Below are positions 1 to 5,184 of a DNA stretch of 5,480 nucleotides, piece after piece (position 1 is the stretch's first letter; each line of letters opens with the position of its first letter). Origin of the DNA: an uncultured Lachnospiraceae bacterium (lineage in GTDB: Bacteria; Bacillota_A; Clostridia; Lachnospirales; Lachnospiraceae); the NCBI GenBank assembly GCA_946630765.1, contig CAMOZF010000141.1, positions 1-5,480 of the forward strand. Direction: 5' to 3'. The notes below the pieces were generated by a model that saw only the letters and a list, made by a program, of their open reading frames with translations, made no database searches and was not told the origin of the DNA. The position numbers were made by a program, and so were the translations under genes.

Positions 1-699
1 TTCATTATTGAGCCGGATCACGCTCATCGGCTCGATAAATACCGTGGAGCCGGTGCCGGATTCGTCGTGAATCATCCCGGACACCTGAGAGCGGTATTCG
101 GACTTGACAGGAATACAGTAGCGGCCGTTCCGCATGGTGACGACATTGTCCCGAAGATACCCGCTGTTGCTGATCAGGATGGAATTCAGCTCCGTATGAA
201 TCCTGGAACTGACACTCTGCATTTTGCGGCGGATCTGATGAAGCTTCGGACTCGCGTCGTCGGCGATTTCTTCCTCGGACAGAATACAGCGGTCCAGCTC
301 GTGCATGAGATTCTGCAGCGGCTCCAGTGTATCAAAATATCCGGTAAGGCAGTCCGGATTTTCTTCATCGTCATTTTTCTTACCGTAGCTCCGGACCCGC
401 TGGGCCGTATGAAGAACCGCGGCGATATTCAGAAGCTCCACAATGCCGAGAGAAGACTGCACGCGAAGCCGGATCAGCGAGGCGCGGATGTCCCGCGCGC
501 CGGAGCACGAAAGCGCGCCGAAACGCACGATGCGTCCGAGTGCTGCGGCCGTTTCCTCCTGCGCTTCCCGGATATCCGGAAGGCTGCCCGAGGGCACGAG
601 CGCCTGCACCTTCTCCTTCCCGAGCGGCGTCAGCGCCTTCTCATAAAGCATCGCGATAATTTTGTCATATTCAAGTGTTTTTAATACTTTTTCATTCAT
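1..699 (-). CDS. mutS2: Endonuclease/ATPase MutS2, N-terminal 233 residues (partial, runs off left edge)
   Basis: This is the N-terminal third of MutS2, a cytosolic MutS-family ATPase of about 785 residues that lacks the mismatch-recognition domains of MutS. In other bacteria it is linked to suppression of recombination and, in Bacillus, to rescue of collided ribosomes through its C-terminal Smr nuclease domain. Reading leftward from ATG 699, 233 codons are open with no frameshift. The start MNEKVLKTLEYDKII is typical of the family, residues 190-200 read TMRNGRYCIPV, and residues 213-224 read ESGTGSTVFIEP, a hallmark of the MutS2 lever/core region. The Walker ATPase and Smr domains lie outside the window, so intactness cannot be judged. 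No good Shine-Dalgarno sequence precedes ATG 699; the start rests on family alignment. The gene is divergent from the operon at 1025 and has its own promoter at 874-902 and a structured leader. Confidence 0.95.
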   Translation of the reverse strand, partial: MNEKVLKTLEYDKIIAMLYEKALTPLGKEKVQALVPSGSLPDIREAQEETAAALGRIVRFGALSCSGARDIRASLIRLRVQSSLGIVELLNIAAVLHTAQRVRSYGKKNDDEENPDCLTGYFDTLEPLQNLMHELDRCILSEEEIADDASPKLHQIRRKMQSVSSRIHTELNSILISNSGYLRDNVVTMRNGRYCIPVKSEYRSQVSGMIHDESGTGSTVFIEPMSVIRLNNE

Positions 700-803
700 A
701 ATAGCTGTATTAGTTCAGCTTCCCATTCGAAATGCTTCGCATTTCTCATGTAGGAGGTCAGGGCGGCTTTGCCTCCAGACCTCCTCCGGTAAAACTCACC
801 CAT
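696..803 (-). CDS. Possible short leader ORF overlapping the mutS2 start (35 codons, or 17 from an inner ATG)
   Basis: A minus-strand ORF starting at ATG 803 (35 residues, MGEFYRRRSGG...) or at ATG 750 (17 residues, MRNAKHFEWEAELIQLL) ends in a TGA that overlaps the mutS2 ATG as ATGA (699-696). Both starts lie downstream of the predicted transcription start. mutS2 lacks an evident Shine-Dalgarno sequence, so translational coupling is conceivable. Against it, the ORF is made entirely of the inverted-repeat element, and neither ATG has a well-placed ribosome binding site (the AGGAGG in the second hairpin is about 28 nt before ATG 750). It has no recognisable domain and may be spurious. Confidence 0.2.
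   Translation of the reverse strand: MGEFYRRRSGGKAALTSYMRNAKHFEWEAELIQLL
703..720 (-). promoter_or_regulatory. Alternative hairpin just upstream of the mutS2 start codon
   Basis: In the minus-strand transcript AGCUG (720-716) can pair with CAGCU (707-703) across an 8-nt loop, ending 3 nt before the mutS2 ATG. The bases 716-720 also belong to the 3' strand of the outer stem 713-724/852-863, so the two pairings exclude each other. The arrangement resembles a switch controlling access to the start codon, but a 5-bp stem can arise by chance and no ligand or regulator is implied. Confidence 0.35.
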
Positions 804-863
804 ATTTGTCCAATACACAGGTGTATTGTACGAAATATGGCTGCTTTTCCCGGGGAGCTGAAC
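713..863. repeat. Nested inverted-repeat element (outer stem plus three hairpins) forming the mutS2 leader
   Basis: An outer 12-bp inverted repeat (713-724 with 852-863, 11 of 12 Watson-Crick) encloses three separate hairpins. The first is 729-745, a perfect 7-bp stem with a 3-nt loop. The second is 752-785, an 8-bp perfect stem continued by a broken inner stem to a TTT loop. The third is 800-840, with 18 paired positions, one bulge and one mismatch. Together they form a four-stem cloverleaf. The trinucleotide TTA flanks it at 710-712 and 865-867, if one extra C is counted in the element; this may be chance. It fits either a structured 5' leader RNA of mutS2 or a dispersed MITE-like palindromic repeat. 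The two imperfect pairs 721/855 and 763/774 are G-U wobbles only in plus-sense RNA, which argues mildly against selection of the structure in mutS2 mRNA. Confidence 0.8.
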
Positions 864-873
864 CTTAAAACAA

Positions 874-902
874 ATTATACAATAAAGAAAGGTCCTGCGC
901 AA
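874..902 (-). promoter_or_regulatory. Sigma-A-type promoter driving mutS2
   Basis: On the minus strand a -35 box TTGCGC (902-897) is separated by exactly 17 bp from a perfect consensus -10 TATAAT (879-874). Transcription should start near 865-867, giving a mutS2 leader of about 167 nt. The predicted start lies 2-4 nt before the outer stem of the inverted-repeat element (713-863), so the transcript would begin almost at the base of that structure. The boxes were read by eye; the start site is inferred. Confidence 0.75.
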
Positions 903-907
903 GCATC

Positions 908-936
908 TTTACATTTGAATCAAGTTGGGATATACT
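908..936 (+). promoter_or_regulatory. Sigma-A-type promoter for the pseudoprotease-yhaM-rlmD operon
   Basis: A -35 box TTTACA (908-913) lies 17 bp from a -10 box TATACT (931-936), each one base from consensus. Transcription should begin near 943, leaving a leader of about 80 nt before the TTG start at 1025. No other promoter-like pair was seen before the three closely spaced plus-strand genes, so this probably serves all three. Confidence 0.75.
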
Positions 937-956
937 GTAAAAGTATCGTCCATATG

Positions 957-994
957 GCGCGGAGCGGCAGAAAACGGTGCAGCTCCGGCTTTTT
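957..994 (+). terminator. Terminator-like hairpin in the operon leader (possible attenuator)
   Basis: In the rightward leader, GC 957-958 and CGGAGC 960-965 pair with GCTCCG 982-987 and GC 988-989, with G959 bulged. An inner GCA 967-969 pairs with TGC 978-980. The stem is followed directly by five Ts (990-994). A GC-rich stem followed by a T tract is the signature of an intrinsic terminator. It lies about 15-50 nt after the predicted start site and 30 nt before the coding start, so it would act as an attenuator or generate a short RNA. No clear antiterminator pairing was identified. Confidence 0.5.
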
Positions 995-1010
995 ACAAGC
1001 TTTTGAAGGT

Positions 1011-1016
1011 GAAAGG
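1011..1016 (+). promoter_or_regulatory. Ribosome binding site supporting a TTG start
   Basis: GAAAGG at 1011-1016 lies 8 nt before TTG 1025. An in-frame TGA at 1010-1012 rules out any earlier start, and no ATG occurs in frame until about codon 51, inside the membrane anchor. TTG 1025 is therefore the only start that gives a complete protein with its transmembrane segment. Confidence 0.75.
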
Positions 1017-1024
1017 CGAATACT

Positions 1025-2425
1025 TTGGCAGAAGATCTGAAGGAGCGGGAAAAGCGCTTTATCCGGGAACGGATTGTCCCGCGGAAAAGATATAAAAAAG
1101 TTCTTGGAATTCTCGGTGCGGTGATCGGCTCCGCGCTTCTTTTCGGCGCCTCTTCGGGGGCGGTTTTCTATCTGATGCAGGAAAGCCTGAATAAAAATGA
1201 AGTGCCGGAAAGCCGGATTGAACCGATTATCATTGCAAGAGACGATGTGTCCCTGAGTCCGGAAAGCACCGCCTCTTCCGAGGAGAAGGAAAGCACGGCC
1301 AGGGAGACCGAAGCGGCTTCCTCCGCGGAAAGCGCCGCATCGGAAAGCGGTTCGGAGGAAAGCACGGATAATACAAACCCGGAAAGCACGGAAGAAGGCG
1401 GGGAAACCTCCGCTTCTGACGGGGAAAGCGGCGCATCACCTTCGGAGACGACGGCCGCCCCTGTCGAACCGACGGAGGAAACAGAAGCGCCGCTTCCGGA
1501 CCTCAGAACCCGGGCGGAGATGATCCGAAACAGCCTTGTCAGCATTACCGTAAAAGAGAGCAGCGCAACCGACTGGTTTGCCTCCGCGATCCTGAAAACC
1601 CGGCAGCATCTCGGGGTCCTGATCGCCGAGAACTCCGAATACGTCCTTGTCCTTACAAAAGCCGCCGGCCTGAATGCCGAGGGCGCGCAGATTACGGTCA
1701 GTATCGGAGATACGGCCGTGGAAGCGGAGTATCAGCGCGGAGACAGCGAGACCGGCCTTTCGATTCTGCGGGTGGAGAAGGCACGGCTTGAAGGCGGTTA
1801 TGAGCTTCTTCCGCTTGGAAATTCCTTTAATCTCACGTCTTCGGATCCTGTGTGGTTCTACGGCCTGACGGACGGCAACGGCAGCGGGCTCAACGAGGGC
1901 ATGATCACCTATCTGGAGGGGCACCGGCCGGTCACAGACGGCTATCTTCAGCTGATTATGACCGGAATGCTGCATTTCCCCGGAGAAACCGGGATCCTTC
2001 TGAATATGGACAATGAGCTGGTCGGGCTTGTGTCCGATGAGAGCTGCCAGCAGGGCGTTTCCATTACGGCCTGGGGCATCAGCCCCCTGAAATACCTTCT
2101 TGAGGACATGTGCTCCTCGCAGGGGACGGCATATCTCGGGATCCGCTGCGTGGATGTAACGGCGGAGGATGCGGAGGTGCTGGGGGTTCCTTCCGGCCTC
2201 TATATTCAGGAGATTGCGGAGAACAGTCCGGCCTACCTTGCCGGCCTCCTCCCCGGAGACCGTGTGATCAAGGTCGATGCCGGCGCGGTCAACACGAATC
2301 ACGTTCTGCAGGTCTGGATGGACAAGCTGGAGCCGGGAACGGAGATTGCCATCGGTATAGAACGGCGCGGACCGGAGGGCTACGAGCCGCTGGAAATCCT
2401 GGTTACGCCCGGGGAAAGAAGATAA
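1025..2425 (+). CDS. Membrane-anchored HtrA-like pseudoprotease with C-terminal PDZ domain
   Basis: A 466-residue protein with the layout of a membrane-anchored HtrA (S1C) protease. It has a basic cytosolic N-terminus (1-25, RKRYKK before the membrane), one transmembrane segment (about 26-51, N-in), a Ser/Glu/Thr/Ala-rich extracellular linker (about 78-156), a trypsin-like domain (about 160-362) and a PDZ domain (about 367-460, with YLGI at 370-373 and SPAYLAGLLPGDRVIKVD at 401-418). Set against HtrA by eye, all three triad positions are changed: the TNNHVV block reads TKAAGL (His to Ala214), the TDLAVLKI block reads TGLSILRV (Asp to Gly244), and the PGNSGG block reads PGETGI (Ser to Thr322). 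It is therefore probably not an active serine protease and may bind peptides or act as a scaffold or sensor outside the membrane. It starts with TTG and is first in an operon, 18 bp before yhaM. Fold assignment is confident; loss of activity is inferred from a hand alignment. Confidence 0.85.
   Translation: MAEDLKEREKRFIRERIVPRKRYKKVLGILGAVIGSALLFGASSGAVFYLMQESLNKNEVPESRIEPIIIARDDVSLSPESTASSEEKESTARETEAASSAESAASESGSEESTDNTNPESTEEGGETSASDGESGASPSETTAAPVEPTEETEAPLPDLRTRAEMIRNSLVSITVKESSATDWFASAILKTRQHLGVLIAENSEYVLVLTKAAGLNAEGAQITVSIGDTAVEAEYQRGDSETGLSILRVEKARLEGGYELLPLGNSFNLTSSDPVWFYGLTDGNGSGLNEGMITYLEGHRPVTDGYLQLIMTGMLHFPGETGILLNMDNELVGLVSDESCQQGVSITAWGISPLKYLLEDMCSSQGTAYLGIRCVDVTAEDAEVLGVPSGLYIQEIAENSPAYLAGLLPGDRVIKVDAGAVNTNHVLQVWMDKLEPGTEIAIGIERRGPEGYEPLEILVTPGERR
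1261..1429 (+). repeat. In-frame GGAAAGC (Glu-Ser) repeats in the linker
   Basis: The heptamer GGAAAGC occurs seven times here, at 1261, 1288, 1327, 1342, 1357, 1381 and 1423, with an eighth copy at 1207. All are in the same frame and encode Glu-Ser. Three copies are spaced exactly 15 bp apart (1327, 1342, 1357). The encoded stretch is acidic and low in complexity, typical of a disordered wall-spanning linker, and such repeats could change length by slippage or recombination. Confidence 0.75.
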
Positions 2426-2443
2426 AAACAGAAAGAGAAATTT

Positions 2444-3385
2444 ATGCTTTACATCAAAGACATTCACGAGGGTCAGCATATTTCGCAGATCCTTCTGTGC
2501 AGACAGAAAGTGACCGGCACCACGAAGTCCGGGCGAACCTATTATTCCCTGAAGCTGCAGGATAAGACGGGGCAGCTGGACGGAAAGGTCTGGGATCTGA
2601 CGAACAGCATCGAGCATTTCGAGGCCAGCGACTTCATCCTGGCGGAGGGCGACGTCATCAACTACAACGGCGCGCCCCAGCTCAATATCCGCCGCATCCG
2701 GAAAGCGGAGGAAGGCGAATACGACCCCAAGGAATTCATACCGAGCACCGAACAGGACATTGAGAAAATGTACGAGGAGCTTCTTTGGCTGATCAACAAG
2801 GTGGAGCACCCGCGTCTTCATGAGCTTCTGGAGTCGTTTTTTGTCAAGGACACCGTTTTTATCAGCGAATTCAAGATGCATTCGGCCGCAAAAGCCGTGC
2901 ACCACGGGTTCCTCGGCGGCCTTCTGCAGCACACCCTTCGTGTCGCGCAGACCTGCTATTTCTTCAGCCTGCAGTACCGGATGCTGAATCGGGACCTGCT
3001 GCTGACGGCGGCGATTTTCCACGACATTGGCAAGATGCGGGAGCTTTCGGATTTCCCGGAAAACGACTACACCGATGAAGGACAGCTTCTCGGACATATC
3101 GTCATCGGCTACGAAATGGTGAAAACCAGAATGCAGGAGCTGGGCGGATTTTCCGACAAGCTCCAGACGGAGCTTTTGCACTGCATCCTTGCGCACCAGG
3201 GGCAGCTCGAATTCGGCTCCCCCAAGAAGCCTTCGCTGATGGAGGCCCTGGCCCTGTACTATGCCGATGATGCCGACGCGAAGCTGCAGATTATGACCGA
3301 GGAATTCAGCCGCACCGCTTCTACGGATTTCCTGGGCGTCAACCGCTTCCTCGGTACCAATATCCGCAAGACTTCCAGAGAATGA
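2444..3385 (+). CDS. yhaM: 3'-5' exoribonuclease YhaM (OB-fold plus HD domain)
   Basis: A cytosolic 3'-to-5' exoribonuclease of the YhaM family, metal dependent in characterised members and involved in RNA 3'-end trimming and turnover. The 313 residues match the family length (B. subtilis YhaM, 314). The N-terminal part (about 12-86) is an OB-fold-type nucleic-acid-binding domain (SGRTYYSLKLQDKTGQLDGK at 29-48). The HD-type catalytic domain (about 145-280) shows the likely metal ligands H163 (LLQHTLRV), H193-D194 (FHDIGK), H218 (GHIVIG), H251 (LAHQGQLEFGSP) and an Asp in YYADDADAK (272-280). Nothing essential appears missing. The start ATG is 18 bp after the previous stop, with a weak purine-rich site (GAAAGAG, 2431-2437). 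It is co-transcribed with the genes on either side; the rlmD start lies 25 bp downstream of its stop. Confidence 0.93.
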   Translation: MLYIKDIHEGQHISQILLCRQKVTGTTKSGRTYYSLKLQDKTGQLDGKVWDLTNSIEHFEASDFILAEGDVINYNGAPQLNIRRIRKAEEGEYDPKEFIPSTEQDIEKMYEELLWLINKVEHPRLHELLESFFVKDTVFISEFKMHSAAKAVHHGFLGGLLQHTLRVAQTCYFFSLQYRMLNRDLLLTAAIFHDIGKMRELSDFPENDYTDEGQLLGHIVIGYEMVKTRMQELGGFSDKLQTELLHCILAHQGQLEFGSPKKPSLMEALALYYADDADAKLQIMTEEFSRTASTDFLGVNRFLGTNIRKTSRE

Positions 3386-3399
3386 TCAGGCTATTTTTC

Positions 3400-3405
3400 G
3401 GAGAG
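3400..3405 (+). promoter_or_regulatory. Ribosome binding site of rlmD
   Basis: GGAGAG lies 5 nt before ATG 3411, inside the 25-bp gap after yhaM. It is the best Shine-Dalgarno match in the operon and fixes the rlmD start, suggesting that rlmD is translated independently rather than by coupling to yhaM. Confidence 0.7.
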
Positions 3406-3410
3406 CGTTT

Positions 3411-5117
3411 ATGAATAAAAATGACAGACTGACCGTCCGCGTGACGGATCTTACCACAGATGGGGAGGGCATCGGAAGAGCCGGTGCCTTCCCCTTATTT
3501 ATCAAGGATACCATGCCCGGCGATCTGGTAGAAGTGGTTGTCACCAAGATCAAGAAAAATTACGGCTACGGCAAGGCACTGGAGATCCTGGAAGCCTCGC
3601 CTGACCGCATCGCGATGGCCTGTCCGATCGCCCGCCGCTGCGGCGGCTGTCAGATCCAGGAGATGGACTATCCGGCCCAGCTTCGCTTCAAGACGCAAAA
3701 GGTCATGAACAATCTGCAGCGGATCGGCGGCTTCCCGGTGCGCCTTCTTCAGGATGGCGAAATCCCGGAGAGCAGCAGGGAGGATGCGATCCCGGTCTAT
3801 CCCTGCATCGGGCTTTCGGATCCCTGGCGCTACAGAAATAAGGCCCAGGTGCCTTTCGGAAAGGACAGGGAAGGCCATCTGGTCTCGGGTTTTTTTGCCG
3901 GCAGAACACATGAGATCATCCCCTCGGAGGACTGCCTTCTGACGCCGCCGGAATTCGCGCAGATTATTCATTTGATCCGCAAATGGATGCTGGAATATCA
4001 CATTGAACCCTATAACGAACTGGACGGCTCCGGAATCCTTCGCCATGTGCTCATGAGAAAGGGCTTTCACAGCGGGGAAATCCTGGTCTGCCTGATCATT
4101 AACGCGGAGAAAATTCCGCATACCGAGGCGCTTTCGGAAGCACTTTCCGGAAGCATCGACGGCTTTAAGACCCTCTCCCTGAATATCAACAAAACCCGCG
4201 GAAATACGATCCTCGGCACCGTGACGAAGCATCTCTACGGCCCCGGCTTCATCGAGGACAGCCTCTCTGGCGTGAACTTCAGGATTTCTCCGCAGAGCTT
4301 CTATCAGGTGAATCCGGTCCAGACAGAAGTCCTTTACAGTAAAGCACTCGAATTCGCCAGTCTCACAGGCAAAGAAACCGTCTGGGATCTGTACTGCGGC
4401 ATCGGAACGATTTCCCTGTTTCTTGCGCAGAAGGCCCGGAAGGTCTACGGCGTGGAAATCGTCCCGCAGGCCATCGAGGACGCCCGGATCAACGCGAAGC
4501 TCAATGGCTTTGACAATACGGAGTTCTTCGTCGGAAAGGCCGAGGAGGTTCTTCCTGCCTGGGTATCGCAGCATCCGGATGAAACGATCGACGTTGTAAC
4601 CGTGGATCCCCCCAGAAAAGGCTGCGACGAGAAATGCCTTGAGACCATCGGGAAAATGCAGCCGGAGCGCGTGGTGTACGTTTCCTGCGACTCGGCGACG
4701 CTTGCCCGGGATCTGAAGATCCTCACCGGATACGGCTACCGGGTGGAAAAGGTGCAGCCCGTGGACCAGTTCTGTCAGACCGTGGAGGTGGAAACGGTTG
4801 TTCTCTTGTCCAAACTGCAAAGAGCGAAACATCATATCATTGTTCGGTTCGATCTGGAGGAAGCGGATCTGACTGCGGCTGAAACAAAAGCAACCTATGA
4901 TGAGATTCGTAACTGGATACAGGAATATTATGGATTCCATGTGACCAATCTGAATATCGCAAAAACGAAAAAGAAGTGCGGGTTTACGCTTCGGGAGAAT
5001 CACAACCTGCCCAAAAGTGAAAACAGCCGGTCGCCTGGGACAACAAAGGAGAAGGAAGAGGCGATTATGGATGCGTTCAGACATTTCGGAATGATCGGAA
5101 CGGAATTGAATGAGTAG
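3411..5117 (+). CDS. rlmD: 23S rRNA (uracil-C5)-methyltransferase RlmD/RlmCD with a C-terminal extension
   Basis: A cytosolic, SAM-dependent RNA m5U methyltransferase of the RumA/TrmA family. In Firmicutes the related RlmCD modifies U747 and U1939 of 23S rRNA; which sites this one uses is unknown. A TRAM domain (about 4-62) is followed by the iron-sulfur cysteines C71, C77, C80 (CPIARRCGGC) and C175. SPQSFYQVN (293-301) and DLYCGIGT (326-333) form the SAM site, DPPRKGCD (399-406) the conserved uracil-site motif, C426 (YVSCDSATLARDL) the likely nucleophile and E461 (VETVVLL) the likely base. All key residues are present. The core ends near residue 468. Residues about 470-568 are an extra tail not in E. 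coli RumA, predicted helix-strand-basic-helix, with KATYDEIRNWI (493-503), KTKKKCGF (518-525) and EEAIMDAFRHFGMI (549-562). GC drops from about 58% in the last 300 bp of the core to about 45% in the tail. Confidence 0.93.
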   Translation: MNKNDRLTVRVTDLTTDGEGIGRAGAFPLFIKDTMPGDLVEVVVTKIKKNYGYGKALEILEASPDRIAMACPIARRCGGCQIQEMDYPAQLRFKTQKVMNNLQRIGGFPVRLLQDGEIPESSREDAIPVYPCIGLSDPWRYRNKAQVPFGKDREGHLVSGFFAGRTHEIIPSEDCLLTPPEFAQIIHLIRKWMLEYHIEPYNELDGSGILRHVLMRKGFHSGEILVCLIINAEKIPHTEALSEALSGSIDGFKTLSLNINKTRGNTILGTVTKHLYGPGFIEDSLSGVNFRISPQSFYQVNPVQTEVLYSKALEFASLTGKETVWDLYCGIGTISLFLAQKARKVYGVEIVPQAIEDARINAKLNGFDNTEFFVGKAEEVLPAWVSQHPDETIDVVTVDPPRKGCDEKCLETIGKMQPERVVYVSCDSATLARDLKILTGYGYRVEKVQPVDQFCQTVEVETVVLLSKLQRAKHHIIVRFDLEEADLTAAETKATYDEIRNWIQEYYGFHVTNLNIAKTKKKCGFTLRENHNLPKSENSRSPGTTKEKEEAIMDAFRHFGMIGTELNE

Positions 5118-5127
5118 ATCAGACATT

Positions 5128-5158
5128 TGCTATGGCAAAATGCCGATTTCCCATGGCA
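5128..5158. repeat. Imperfect inverted repeat between convergent rlmD and agrB
   Basis: TGCTATGG (5128-5135) pairs with CCATGGCA (5151-5158), with one wobble and a 15-nt loop, in the 67-bp gap between two convergent genes. That is where a shared terminator would be expected. However, no T tract follows the stem in either direction; the A6 run at 5160-5165 is on the wrong side for rightward transcription. A terminator function is weakly supported. Confidence 0.3.
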
Positions 5159-5184
5159 TAAAAAACCGACTCAGAGAACATTGC

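Noticed and set aside
67..684. Open plus-strand frame of 205 codons
   Set aside because: It is antisense to mutS2, whose 233 codons read cleanly and match the family.
752..785. Rho-independent terminator in the mutS2 leader
   Set aside because: The stem is strong, but no T tract follows it on either strand, and it lies within a larger symmetric structure.
700..1024. tRNA, CRISPR array or T-box in the intergenic region
   Set aside because: There is no spaced direct repeat array, no T-box consensus and no tRNA-like arm set. The cloverleaf shape here has stems far longer than tRNA arms.
732..1040. Open plus-strand frame across the intergenic region
   Set aside because: It crosses the palindromic element, both promoters and the leader hairpin, overlaps the supported TTG start, and shows no domain or ribosome binding site.
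1436..3196. Open minus-strand frame of 586 codons antisense to the pseudoprotease and yhaM
   Set aside because: It spans two well-supported plus-strand genes and their junction, has no recognisable domain, and such long antisense frames are common opposite GC-rich codons.
3495..5126. Open minus-strand frame of 543 codons antisense to rlmD
   Set aside because: It lies opposite a fully conserved methyltransferase with all motifs intact. The translation has no family signature and no sensible start context; it also does not resemble AgrD despite lying downstream of agrB.
5128..5165. Bidirectional terminator between rlmD and agrB
   Set aside because: The inverted repeat is real but has no T tract after the stem on either strand, so I list it only as a repeat.
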